Source: Lactobacillales bacterium (lineage in GTDB: Bacteria; Bacillota; Bacilli; Lactobacillales; Streptococcaceae). From it: a stretch of DNA of 64,000 nucleotides. The position numbers and the translations under genes are program-made. Shown here one piece after another: positions 55,349 through 63,367 of this stretch. Within the stretch, counting starts at the first letter, position 1, and each line of letters opens with the position of its first letter. The DNA lies in assembly GCA_031261175.1 (NCBI GenBank), contig JAISJW010000024.1:1-64000 (forward strand). The letters are read 5' to 3'. The notes under the pieces were generated by a model that worked only from the letters and a program-made list of their open reading frames with translations, did not search any database and was not told where the DNA came from.

Positions 55349-56302
55349 ATGAGTTTTGAAATTTGCGAATTGTTAGGAATTAAATACCCGATTTTCCAAG
55401 GTGCAATGGCTTGGATTGCAGATGCTGACTTGGCCGGTGCTGTTTCTGAAGCAGGTGGTCTTGGAATCATCGCTGGTGGGAACGCTCCTAAAGATGTAGT
55501 AAAAGCTGAAATCGATAAAATCCGCACGTTGACTGACAAGCCTTTCGCTGTCAACATCATGCTGTTATCTCCATTCGCCGCTGATATTATTGACCTTGTA
55601 ATCGAGGAAAAAGTGCCGATCATCACGACTGGTGCTGGTAATCCGTCGCCTTACATGGAACGTTTCAAAGAAGCTGGTATCAAAGTTGTGCCGGTTGTCC
55701 CATCGGTTGCCCTTGCTAAACGCATGGAAAAAATCGGGGCGGATGCGGTCATCGCTGAAGGTATGGAAGCCGGCGGACATATTGGCAAGTTAACTTCAAT
55801 GCCGCTAGTTCCTCAGGTCGTTGACGCTGTCAATATCCCAGTTATCGGTGCCGGCGGGGTCGGTGACGGTCGCGGAATGGCTGCGATGTTCATGCTTGGC
55901 GCTAAAGGCGTGCAAGTCGGAACTCGTTTCCTAGTCGCTAAAGAAACTAACATTCACGAAAACTACAAACAAAAAGTCTTGAAAGCGCGCGACATCGATG
56001 CGGTAGCGACTTGCCAAATCTTCGGTCACCCAGTTCGGGCTTTGAAAAATAAATTGACGGCCGAGTTCGACAAGGCTGAAAAAGAAGAAATGCGCAAGGA
56101 AGTTCCGGATACAGAGCGTTTTGACAAACTTGGTCAGGGCGCGCTGAAAGCAGCCGTGGACGGGGATATCGCTTACGGTTCAGTGATGGCGGGGCAAATC
56201 GCCGGCATGATCAACAAAGAAGAAACGGTTGAAGAAATCATTTTGGACTTGATGGCGGACACAAAACGCGTGGTCAACGAACGCGCACAAATCTGGGCGT
56301 AA
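55349..56302 (+). CDS. fabK: Enoyl-[acyl-carrier-protein] reductase II FabK
   Basis: A 317-aa FMN-dependent enoyl-ACP reductase of fatty-acid elongation. The N-terminus (CELLGIKYPIFQGAMAWIAD), the MEAGGHIGKLTSMPLVPQVV flavin-binding region and GAGGVGDGRGMAAMFMLGAKGVQVGTRF match the family. Its presence predicts resistance of this step to triclosan-type FabI inhibitors. A long structured spacer separates it from fabD. Confidence 0.95.
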   Translation: MSFEICELLGIKYPIFQGAMAWIADADLAGAVSEAGGLGIIAGGNAPKDVVKAEIDKIRTLTDKPFAVNIMLLSPFAADIIDLVIEEKVPIITTGAGNPSPYMERFKEAGIKVVPVVPSVALAKRMEKIGADAVIAEGMEAGGHIGKLTSMPLVPQVVDAVNIPVIGAGGVGDGRGMAAMFMLGAKGVQVGTRFLVAKETNIHENYKQKVLKARDIDAVATCQIFGHPVRALKNKLTAEFDKAEKEEMRKEVPDTERFDKLGQGALKAAVDGDIAYGSVMAGQIAGMINKEETVEEIILDLMADTKRVVNERAQIWA

Positions 56303-56323
56303 AAATCCGAGTATAAATTATAG

Positions 56324-56352
56324 TGATACTTCCCCCTAAAAAGGGAAGTATT
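56324..56352 (+). repeat. Hairpin after fabK
   Basis: ATACTTCCC pairs with GGGAAGTAT around a short A-rich loop. No T run follows. It could be a weak attenuator or an RNA-stability hairpin between fabK and the rest of the operon. Confidence 0.6.
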
Positions 56353-56367
56353 AACACGTTAAAAGGT

Positions 56368-56480
56368 GTTAAATTCGACAAGATAGAAACCGACGGTCAC
56401 GGCACGTAGTCCATCGTTTACTTGGTCGAACCTGTTCGACCGATGGACTATGTCGGGAGGAGGTTTCTGTCGAATTTAAC
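56368..56480 (+). ncRNA. Structured element between fabK and fabD (candidate RNA regulator or MITE)
   Basis: Outer stem GTTAAATTCGAC (56368-56379) / GTCGAATTTAAC (56469-56480). A second stem, AGAAACC (56385-56391) / GGTTTCT (56462-56468), is offset by a 5-nt bulge. Inside it are TAGTCCATCG (56407-56416) / CGATGGACTA (56441-56450) and a hairpin GGTCGAA (56424-56430) / TTCGACC (56435-56441). Flanking loops contain gacggtcacggcacg and tgtcgggagga. The fabD ribosome binding site starts 10 nt later. I match it to no known riboswitch. The mirror-image ends also fit a small non-autonomous insertion. Confidence 0.55.
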
Positions 56481-56501
56481 CCGTAAATAAAGGAGTTTGT
56501 A

Positions 56502-57425
56502 ATGAGTAAAATTGCTATTGCATTTGCAGGTCAGGGCGCCCAATACGTGGGCATGGGTCGCGAGTTGTACGACGCACACGGAATCGTCCGCGAAACATTC
56601 AACGAGGCAAGTGAAGTTCTCGGCTACGACATCGCCGAATTAATCTTCAACGAGGAAGAAAAACTCAACGAAACCCGCTACACTCAACCCGCAATTTTAA
56701 CTGTTTCAATCGCAATGTACCGCCTGCTAGGCGTAAAACCCGACGCGGTCCTAGGCCTGAGCCTCGGCGAATATTCAGCCCTTGTGGCAAGTGGCGCCCT
56801 TGATTTCAAGGATGCAGTCGCACTGGTTGCAAAACGCGGTAAATACATGAGCGAAGCAGCTCCGGCTGGCGTTGGTAAAATGGTTGCGGTGATGAATACG
56901 CCGCGTGAAGTTATCGAAAAAGCCTGCGAAGAAGCTAGCGTCAAAGGCATCGTCACTCCGGCGAACTACAACACACCGGTTCAAATCGTTATCGGTGGCG
57001 AAGTGGCAGCGGTTGACTACGCTAAAGAATTGCTTGAAGCGGCCGGCGCGAAACGCATGATCGACTTGAACGTGAGCGGACCCTTCCACACGGCGTTACT
57101 TGAGCCGGCGAGCGTTCAATTAGCTGAAGCGCTTAAAGACGTCAACTTTGGCGAGCTAGAAATCCCAGTGATTTCAAACACGACTGCTAAAGCGATGCCT
57201 GACAACGCTGATGAAATCAAAGAATTGCTGCGCCTGCAAGTTATGAAGAGCGTGCGTTTCGAAGATAGCATCTACACGTTGCGCGACGAATTCGGAATCG
57301 ACACGATCATCGAAGTCGGACCGGGCAAAACGCTGACAAGCTTCATGAAGAAAATCGATAAAGAAATCACAGCGCTACGCGTTGAAGATGAGGCGTCGCT
57401 CGAAGCTACGAAGGCTGCGCTATGA
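56502..57425 (+). CDS. fabD: Malonyl-CoA:ACP transacylase FabD
   Basis: A 307-aa enzyme loading malonate onto ACP. The N-terminal [15 protein letters not shown] and the nucleophile motif [10 protein letters not shown] (the usual GHSLGE with Leu in place of His) are present, as are GPFHTALL and VGPGKTL. AAAGGAG lies upstream. It overlaps folE by four bases. Confidence 0.95.
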   Translation: MSKIAIAFAGQGAQYVGMGRELYDAHGIVRETFNEASEVLGYDIAELIFNEEEKLNETRYTQPAILTVSIAMYRLLGVKPDAVLGLSLGEYSALVASGALDFKDAVALVAKRGKYMSEAAPAGVGKMVAVMNTPREVIEKACEEASVKGIVTPANYNTPVQIVIGGEVAAVDYAKELLEAAGAKRMIDLNVSGPFHTALLEPASVQLAEALKDVNFGELEIPVISNTTAKAMPDNADEIKELLRLQVMKSVRFEDSIYTLRDEFGIDTIIEVGPGKTLTSFMKKIDKEITALRVEDEASLEATKAAL

Positions 57426-57988
57426 ACGAACAAAATCAAAAAAAAATAGAGAATGCGGTTCGCGATATCCTAGACGCAATCGGCGAGGATACAAACCGCG
57501 AAGGCTTACTTGAAACGCCTGAGCGCGTAGCTCGCATGTACGCAGAAATCTTCTCAAGCGTCGGAGCTGAAAAAGACTTCACGGACGCGAAGATGTTCTC
57601 AAGCGACAACGCCGACGACGTCGTCATTCTAAAAGATATCAAATTCCACTCGATGTGCGAACACCACCTCCTGCCGTTCTACGGCAAAGTCGCGGTCGCC
57701 TACATCCCGACCGACCAAAAAGTCATCGGCCTAAGCAAAATCCCACGCATCGTCGACTTCTGCTCGAAAAAACCGCAAGTCCAAGAAAACTTGACGATTC
57801 AAATCGCGCAAATGATCGCCGAGAAAACCGGGGCAAGTGGGGTCGCTGTCGCGATCGAAGCTGACCACATGTGCATCAATATGCGCGGCATCAAAGCGAG
57901 CGGTTCGAGCACTTACACGCGCCATTTCACTGGCGAGTTCAAGGAAAACGCTGAACTTAGAAATGAATTTTTAACTGAAATCAAATAA
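57422..57988 (+). CDS. folE: GTP cyclohydrolase I FolE, inside the fab operon
   Basis: A 188-aa enzyme converting GTP to dihydroneopterin triphosphate, the first step of folate synthesis. The zinc ligands are seen in [11 protein letters not shown] and MCINMRGI, and [16 protein letters not shown] is typical. It overlaps fabD (ATGA) and sits 17 nt before fabG, so a folate gene is embedded in the fatty-acid operon. No other folate gene is nearby. Confidence 0.96.
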   Translation: MNEQNQKKIENAVRDILDAIGEDTNREGLLETPERVARMYAEIFSSVGAEKDFTDAKMFSSDNADDVVILKDIKFHSMCEHHLLPFYGKVAVAYIPTDQKVIGLSKIPRIVDFCSKKPQVQENLTIQIAQMIAEKTGASGVAVAIEADHMCINMRGIKASGSSTYTRHFTGEFKENAELRNEFLTEIK

Positions 57989-58005
57989 TAAGGAGCATTA
58001 TTGAA

Positions 58006-58746
58006 ATGTCTGAATTAAAAGGTAAAAACGTATTAGTAACAGGAAGCGACCGCGGAATCGGTCTTGCAGTTATCGAAGCTTTCGCAGCACAAGGAGCGAA
58101 CGTTGCAGTTAACGGCTATGATAGCGTTGATGAAGCAACACTTCAAAACATCCGCGACACTTACGGTGTAAAAGCAATCGGTGTTATCGGAGATGTTTCA
58201 AACTTCGAAACAGCCGGGAAGTTAATTGCCGAAACGATTGAAGGGCTTGGTTCAGTTGACGTTTTAGTCAACAACGCGGGTATCACGCGCGACGGATTGC
58301 TTCTTCGCATGAGTCCGGAAGATTTCGACGCCGTTATTAACGTCAACCTTAAAGGGACGTTCAATATGACTCAACAAGTCCTAAAAGGTATGATTAAAAA
58401 TAAATTTGGTCGCATCATCAATATCGCTTCAGTTGTTGCCCTTCAAGGGAACGCTGGCCAAGCGAACTACGTGGCTTCAAAAGCTGGGATCATCGGTCTA
58501 ACTAAAACAGCTGCTCGTGAAGTTGGGCGTAAAAACGTTACGGTCAATGCAATTGCCCCAGGGTTTATCAACACGAAGATGACTGAAGTGTTGAGCGACA
58601 CGGTGAAAAACACGATGCTAGCGCAAATTCCGCTGAACCGTTTTGGTGAAGTTGAAGACATCGCGCAAGCTGCGATTTTCCTTGCCCAAGCGTCGTACGT
58701 GACTGGTCAAACGATCAGCGTCAACGGCGGAATGGTAATGCCATAA
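58006..58746 (+). CDS. fabG: 3-oxoacyl-[acyl-carrier-protein] reductase FabG
   Basis: A 246-aa NADPH-dependent short-chain dehydrogenase. VTGSDRGIGLAV (cofactor loop), NNAGITRDGLLLRM, the catalytic S...YxxxK (NYVASKAG) and NAIAPGFINTKMTE are all present. AAGGAG precedes the ATG. Fourth gene of the operon. Confidence 0.95.
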   Translation: MSELKGKNVLVTGSDRGIGLAVIEAFAAQGANVAVNGYDSVDEATLQNIRDTYGVKAIGVIGDVSNFETAGKLIAETIEGLGSVDVLVNNAGITRDGLLLRMSPEDFDAVINVNLKGTFNMTQQVLKGMIKNKFGRIINIASVVALQGNAGQANYVASKAGIIGLTKTAAREVGRKNVTVNAIAPGFINTKMTEVLSDTVKNTMLAQIPLNRFGEVEDIAQAAIFLAQASYVTGQTISVNGGMVMP

Positions 58747-58771
58747 ATTTCGAGATAGAGAGGATTAGATA

Positions 58772-60028
58772 ATGACAAGACGTGTAGTAGTAACAGGTTA
58801 CGGGGTTTGTTCGCCAATCGGGAACACGCCTGAAGAATTTTGGGATAGTTTAGAAAACGGAAAAGTCGGAATTCGCGACATCAGCGAAGAATATCCGAAC
58901 GCTGAGCAAGTCGACGTCCACGTCGCAGGCCTAGTTTGGGACTTCCCGTACGATAAATACTTCCAGAAAAAAGACGCGAAACGCATGGACAAATTCTCGT
59001 TATACGGAATTTATGCAGCCCTTGAAGCGCAGGCAAGTGCCGGCCTAGAAATCACACCAGAAAACGAAGATCGCGTCGGCGTTATCGTTTCAAGTGGTAT
59101 CGGTGGACTTCAAACAATCCAAGAACAAGTAACTAAAATGAACGACCGAGGTTTATCACGCGTTGCACCATTGTTCGTTCCAATTTCAATCGTTAACATG
59201 GTAGCCGGAAACGTAGCTTTACGTTTGGGCGCAAAAGGCGTTTGTACAACTGTTGTTACAGCTTGTGCCTCAGGAACTAACTCAATCGGTGACGCTTTCC
59301 GCGACATCAAACACGGTTACTCTGATGTAATCTTCGCCGGTGGTGCTGAAGCTGCCATCTCTGATATCGGTTTCGCTGGTTTCGCCAACTTGACTGCCTT
59401 GACTCACTCAACTGATCCAGCGCGCGCGTCGATTCCTTTCGACAAAGATCGTAGCGGATTCGTTATGGGTAACGGAGCAGGCGTTGTCGTTCTTGAAGAA
59501 TTAGAACACGCAAAAGCTCGTGGAGCTAACATCTTAGCTGAAGTTGTCGGCTACGGTGCGAACTGTGATGCATATCATATGACTTCACCAATTCCAGACG
59601 GATCTGGTGCAGCTAAAGCGATGAAACTTGCCATGAACGAAGCGGGCATCGACCCTAGCGAAGTTGGCTACTTGAACGCTCACGGAACTTCGACTAAAGC
59701 GAACGAAAAGGGCGAATCGGCTGCGATTGCACTTGCCTTCGGCGACGCCAAAGGAAACGTGAAAGTTTCGTCAACTAAATCACTAACTGGCCACCTTCTA
59801 GGTGCGGCGGGCGGAATCGAGGCAATTGCCTCAATCCAAGCGCTTGAAAATCAATTCGTTCCGGCAACTGCGGGAACAACTGAACTTGATGAAGAAGTTG
59901 TCGCGACTGGAATCAACGTTGTTTATGGTGAAGGTCAACCGACTGAACTTGAATACGCGATGAGCTCATCACTAGGTTTCGGCGGACACAACGCAGTACT
60001 TGCCTTCAAGAAATGGAATGGGGAATAA
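58772..60028 (+). CDS. fabF: 3-oxoacyl-[acyl-carrier-protein] synthase II FabF
   Basis: A 418-aa condensing enzyme. The active-site Cys lies in TVVTACASGTNSIGDA, with catalytic histidines in NAHGTSTKANEKGE and SLTGHLLGAAG. Length is standard. GAGAGGA lies upstream. accB begins 4 nt after its stop. Confidence 0.97.
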   Translation: MTRRVVVTGYGVCSPIGNTPEEFWDSLENGKVGIRDISEEYPNAEQVDVHVAGLVWDFPYDKYFQKKDAKRMDKFSLYGIYAALEAQASAGLEITPENEDRVGVIVSSGIGGLQTIQEQVTKMNDRGLSRVAPLFVPISIVNMVAGNVALRLGAKGVCTTVVTACASGTNSIGDAFRDIKHGYSDVIFAGGAEAAISDIGFAGFANLTALTHSTDPARASIPFDKDRSGFVMGNGAGVVVLEELEHAKARGANILAEVVGYGANCDAYHMTSPIPDGSGAAKAMKLAMNEAGIDPSEVGYLNAHGTSTKANEKGESAAIALAFGDAKGNVKVSSTKSLTGHLLGAAGGIEAIASIQALENQFVPATAGTTELDEEVVATGINVVYGEGQPTELEYAMSSSLGFGGHNAVLAFKKWNGE

Positions 60029-60032
60029 AAAA

Positions 60033-60494
60033 ATGGATGTTAATGCAATTATCAAACAATTTAACGAATCTGAAATTCGTGAATTAAATATCAAAGCTGG
60101 CGACTTCGAAATCTCTTTGAGCAAAAACGAAGCGGTAGCACCAATCATCGCAGGTGGATACGCGGCACCAGCAGCTCCGGCGGCACCAGTCGCAGCGGCT
60201 TCAACAGAAGTTGCAGCACCGGCAGTTGAAGCAGTAACTCCAGCGGTTGACACTAGCGATGCTCACGCAATCACTTCACCACTAGTTGGTGTGGTTTACG
60301 TGAAACCAGCACCGGACAAAGCTGACTTCGTTAAAGTTGGCGACACTGTCACTAAAGGTCAAGTCGTTTGTATCATTGAAGCGATGAAAGTAATGAACGA
60401 ATTAACTAGCGACGTCGATGGCGAAATCGTCGAAATCCTAGTTTCAAACGAACAAGTCGTTGAATTCGGCCAACCTCTATTCAAAGTTAAATAA
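60033..60494 (+). CDS. accB: Biotin carboxyl carrier protein AccB
   Basis: A 153-aa subunit of acetyl-CoA carboxylase. The N-terminal helix region is followed by a Pro/Ala-rich flexible linker (about 45-80) and a biotinyl domain with the biotinylation site EAMKVMNE. The start at 60033 is chosen because it follows fabF with a GGGGA ribosome binding site; an earlier in-frame ATG at 60000 lies inside fabF. The expected next genes fabZ, accC, accD and accA are not here. Confidence 0.95.
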   Translation: MDVNAIIKQFNESEIRELNIKAGDFEISLSKNEAVAPIIAGGYAAPAAPAAPVAAASTEVAAPAVEAVTPAVDTSDAHAITSPLVGVVYVKPAPDKADFVKVGDTVTKGQVVCIIEAMKVMNELTSDVDGEIVEILVSNEQVVEFGQPLFKVK

Positions 60495-60506
60495 TTCAAA
60501 CAATTT

Positions 60507-60530
60507 AGGCACCGATCCGGTGCCTTTTTT
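60507..60530 (+). terminator. Terminator of the fab operon
   Basis: AGGCACC-GATCC-GGTGCCT followed by a T run, 12 nt after accB. A partial match (aaggtgccttttttt) is found at about 63017-63033 on the far side of the restriction-modification genes. Confidence 0.9.
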
Positions 60531-60531
60531 T

Positions 60532-60604
60532 CTAATCGTTTTTAACGCGTTTTTTAGGCATTTCAGCCCTCGAATTGCTTAAAAAACGCGTTAAAAACGA
60601 TTAG
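60532..60604. repeat. REP-like palindrome, family member 7
   Basis: Outer arms ctaatcgtttttaacgcg and complement are perfect. The inner core ttttttaggcatttc/gaattgcttaaaaaa has two mismatches. It directly follows the accB terminator. Confidence 0.85.
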
Positions 60605-60612
60605 AAAATTTT

Positions 60613-60650
60613 AAACACGCTAGACCCGTTTGGAATCTAGCGTGTTTTTT
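60613..60650 (+). terminator. Additional terminator-like hairpin upstream of the R-M genes
   Basis: AAACACGCTAGA pairs with TCTAGCGTGTTT around an 11-nt loop, followed by T residues. It insulates the R-M genes from the fab operon or belonged to a gene now lost. Confidence 0.8.
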
Positions 60651-60662
60651 GCGTTCATCGCA

Positions 60663-60712
60663 ACTTATCTATAGATAAGTATAACGTGTTTTGTTGATAT
60701 CCTCAACAAAAC
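60663..60712 (+). promoter_or_regulatory. Palindromes upstream of the DNA methyltransferase gene
   Basis: A perfect 18-nt palindrome ACTTATCTATAGATAAGT (60663-60680) precedes a hairpin GTTTTGTTGA-TATCC-TCAACAAAAC (60688-60712). Both lie within 85 nt upstream of the methyltransferase start. They look like operator or attenuator sites controlling the R-M genes; no C-protein gene is visible. Confidence 0.5.
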
Positions 60713-60746
60713 AATCCTTGTCGAGTAAAGATAAGCGAGCGCGCGA

Positions 60747-61604
60747 ATGGGAAAAAGCGGACTAAAACCTTTCACTAAGTGGGTTGGAGGAAAGCGGCAA
60801 TTACTGCCGGAATTAATTAAATATATGCCAAGCGAATACGGGACATTCTTCGAACCGTTTATAGGGGGAGGGGCATTATTATTTGAGGTAGAGCCTGAAA
60901 ATGCTTTGATAAATGACTTCAATGAAAACCTATATTTATCGTATAAAGTAATCAAAGAAAACGTTGAACAACTAATAGAAATTTTAAAAGTCCATCAGAT
61001 GAAAAACAGCAAAGAATATTATTTAGATATCCGAGAGGTAGACCGAGATGGGCGATTTGACAAAATGAGTGAAGTCGAGAAGGCCGCGAGGCTAATGTAT
61101 ATGCTACGTGTAGATTTCAACGGACTTTATCGCGTGAATAGCAAGGGGCAATTCAACGTGCCGTATGGGAAATATGTGAATCCGAAGATTTTAAATGAAG
61201 ATAATTTACGTGCCATTAGTCGCTATTTGAACGAGAATAATATAAAGGTTTTGAATGGAGATTTCGAAGAGGCTTGTGCGGAGGTAAAAAAAGGAGATTT
61301 TATATATTTCGATCCGCCTTATGCACCAGTGAATGCAACGAGTGCTTTTACTTCTTACACAGAAGCAGGGTTTGGCTATGACGAGCAAGTCAGGTTGCGG
61401 GATTTATTTGTGAAGTTAGACAAATTAGGCGCGAAGGTGATGATGAGCAATTCGAGTGTTGGGTTAATCCACAAACTGTATGCTGATTATGCTGCAACGA
61501 CAGTAATTGTGGGGGCGAATCGAATGATCAATTCGAAGGCAAGCGCCCGAGGGAAAGTGGATGAAGTTATTGTGATGAATTATGGTGAAAGCGATGAAGA
61601 ATAG
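60747..61604 (+). CDS. Dam-family (DpnM-like) adenine-N6 DNA methyltransferase
   Basis: A 285-aa class-alpha N6-adenine methyltransferase. The N-terminal TKWVGGKRQLLPEL, motif I region FFEPFIGGGALLFEV, the catalytic DPPY (in YFDPPYAPV) and a C-terminal NRMINSKASARGKV are typical of Dam/DpnIIA enzymes, most of which methylate GATC; related members use GATATC. The target cannot be read from sequence alone. Ribosome binding is weak (GAGCGCGCGA). Its end overlaps the next gene by about 23 nt. Codon use is more A/T-rich than in the neighbours. Confidence 0.88.
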   Translation: MGKSGLKPFTKWVGGKRQLLPELIKYMPSEYGTFFEPFIGGGALLFEVEPENALINDFNENLYLSYKVIKENVEQLIEILKVHQMKNSKEYYLDIREVDRDGRFDKMSEVEKAARLMYMLRVDFNGLYRVNSKGQFNVPYGKYVNPKILNEDNLRAISRYLNENNIKVLNGDFEEACAEVKKGDFIYFDPPYAPVNATSAFTSYTEAGFGYDEQVRLRDLFVKLDKLGAKVMMSNSSVGLIHKLYADYAATTVIVGANRMINSKASARGKVDEVIVMNYGESDEE

Positions 61605-62988
61605 AAAACAAGATGAAGCTTGGAATTGTTTATTTGAGCAATTTAAAATAATTAATCAAATAACGGATAAAGGATATTTTGAAATATCGTCTCACGAAAT
61701 CAATGAGATGGTGCGCTATATTTATCAAGATAAGAAGGATAAAAACGGTAAAACAATCAATGCGCCCGATGCTAGAAATTTGTTGAAATTTGATTTCAAA
61801 GTGGATTTGCCAAATATATTTAAGAAATCGCAAAATGGTTTTTCGGAACTTTCCATAATGCCTAGAGGTTCTAATAGTTATCGCATTTCTGATTATAAAA
61901 CTTACCAATCATTGGATTATAAACTAATCCCGAAAATAGAATTAACTTTTCCAAGTTGGATCTCGGGCATTGAGCCGACCAATATTACAAGCGAGAGTGT
62001 CGCTCAATCAGTTGCCGAGATGAGCGGAATGTTCAACTATGTAATCGAAGATTTAGGAGTCGAAATTGTTGCTACGCTGAATGGAAAAAAAGGAACTGGG
62101 ATCATTGATTTCAAAATCGAAAAATATAATGGTGAAACAGATGACTTTCGAATCAGTGGATGGCAGTCTGAAATTGACGGAATTTACGAAAGCCCAAATA
62201 AGGTGCTAGTTTTAGAAACCAAATTAAAAAACCCGGTAGATTTCAATATCAGACAACTGTACCTTCCGTTACGTATATATTCTAGCCAAATGAAGTTTTG
62301 CAAACAAATTTATACAGCTTATTTTACCTATGTTCGTGATGTATTCTCATTTCATGTATATGAGTTTAGTGAGTTAGTTAAATATAATAGCCTGAAAAAG
62401 GTGAAACAGTATGATTTTGTTTTAAAAAACAGTGATGGAGTGTTAAACAGGGAAATAGTCGAGTCGATTTTAAGAACTGCAAAAACCGAAGAAGAACCAG
62501 TTGAAACACCTTTTCCTCAAGCTAACGATACTGACAAAATGTTGGATTTGATTAACTTTTTATCCGAAGAAGGAGATATAGATATCCCAGATTATGGATG
62601 TGCTATGCCGCGCGGAAGCAAGTATGCTATTGCGAATAATTACGAAATGGACGAACGCCAAGGAGATTATTATGGAAATCTTTTGCGATATTTCGGGTTG
62701 GCTAATAAAACCAAAGAAAAAGGGTTCGTACTTAATGAATTAGGTAAATGTTTTAATGAAAAAAATTCATTTGAACAAAATAAAATGTTTGTTAGTCAGT
62801 TGGTAAAAAGAAAGATTTTCAATGAATTATTAACAAGTAGAATTAAAAGTAAAGAGCAAATCGGAAAGGAAAGAATAAAAGCAGTAATAAGAAAGTATCG
62901 CCCAGAACTAAGTGAAGATACGGTTGAGAGAAGAAGCTCGACCGTAAATTCAATTGTCGAATGGGTAGCGACTAGGTTTAGTTTTTGA
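61582..62988 (+). CDS. Probable type II restriction endonuclease (PD-(D/E)XK)
   Basis: A 468-aa protein overlapping the methyltransferase gene. A central nuclease signature is visible: QSEIDGIYESPNKVLVLETK, with Asp, Glu and Lys spaced as in PD-(D/E)XK enzymes (about residues 197-216). The C-terminal part has a winged-helix-like region (LLRYFGLANKTKEKGFVLNELG) and ends with an RRSSTVNSIVEWV motif I have seen in other defence proteins. It lacks any helicase or ATPase motif. Overlap with a methyltransferase makes a cognate restriction enzyme the best reading, with a different nuclease-type defence protein as the alternative. Confidence 0.7.
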   Translation: MVKAMKNRKQDEAWNCLFEQFKIINQITDKGYFEISSHEINEMVRYIYQDKKDKNGKTINAPDARNLLKFDFKVDLPNIFKKSQNGFSELSIMPRGSNSYRISDYKTYQSLDYKLIPKIELTFPSWISGIEPTNITSESVAQSVAEMSGMFNYVIEDLGVEIVATLNGKKGTGIIDFKIEKYNGETDDFRISGWQSEIDGIYESPNKVLVLETKLKNPVDFNIRQLYLPLRIYSSQMKFCKQIYTAYFTYVRDVFSFHVYEFSELVKYNSLKKVKQYDFVLKNSDGVLNREIVESILRTAKTEEEPVETPFPQANDTDKMLDLINFLSEEGDIDIPDYGCAMPRGSKYAIANNYEMDERQGDYYGNLLRYFGLANKTKEKGFVLNELGKCFNEKNSFEQNKMFVSQLVKRKIFNELLTSRIKSKEQIGKERIKAVIRKYRPELSEDTVERRSSTVNSIVEWVATRFSF

Positions 62989-63152
62989 TAGTTTGATCTG
63001 TTTTTTAGGTGCCGAATAAGGTGCCTTTTTTTGATATGAAGCATTCAACTTAGGGGACTTTTGTCGATTTTTCCGTATTTTCAGCCCAAAATACGGAAAA
63101 ATCGACAAAAGCCCCCCCATTCAGCCTGCTCAAACTGACCATTCAAAACTGC
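62989..63152. repeat. Post-R-M spacer with perfect long inverted repeat
   Basis: A T-rich stretch (63017-63033) resembles the end of the accB terminator. At 63053-63117 there are 29-nt arms (with one mismatch) around a 6-nt loop, containing gtcgatttttccgtatttt and complement. No T run follows, so it is not a simple terminator. It is not a member of the eight-copy family. No gene is present before 63368. Confidence 0.7.
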
Positions 63153-63225
63153 CTACTGTTTTTTAAGGCATTTTTTAGGACTTTCGCGCCTCGAAAGCAC
63201 TAAAAAAAGCGTTAAAAAACAGTAG
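63153..63225. repeat. REP-like palindrome, family member 8
   Basis: Outer arms ctactgttttttaaggc match member 6 at 49331. Inner core ttttttaggactttcgcg/cgaaagcactaaaaaa. It stands about 140 nt upstream of the rodA-like gene. Confidence 0.85.
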
Positions 63226-63330
63226 GGCGTTTTAAGCCGGCCGAAAAGGCCGGTGACTTGCCCGGTTTCAACGGATTTCAACGGGTTATTAAGCGAAATG
63301 GACGGGAGTTGCGAAAAAACGTCGAAAAAG

Positions 63331-63367
63331 TATATAATAGTAGAAGAAAAAAAGAGTGAGGCATGCA
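63331..63367 (+). promoter_or_regulatory. Promoter and RBS of the rodA/ftsW-like gene
   Basis: TATAAT at about 63332-63337 and a GAGTGAGG ribosome binding site directly before the start. Unlike the leaderless genes above, this one has a leader of about 25 nt. Confidence 0.6.

Noticed and set aside
63005..63033. Terminator after the restriction gene
   Set aside because: The two GGTGCC copies are in direct, not inverted, orientation, so no stem forms. It resembles a broken copy of the accB terminator end, but the match is too short to prove a target duplication.
5800..63225. CRISPR arrays from recurring short repeats
   Set aside because: The repeats are isolated palindromes many kilobases apart, with no regular spacing, spacers or cas genes.
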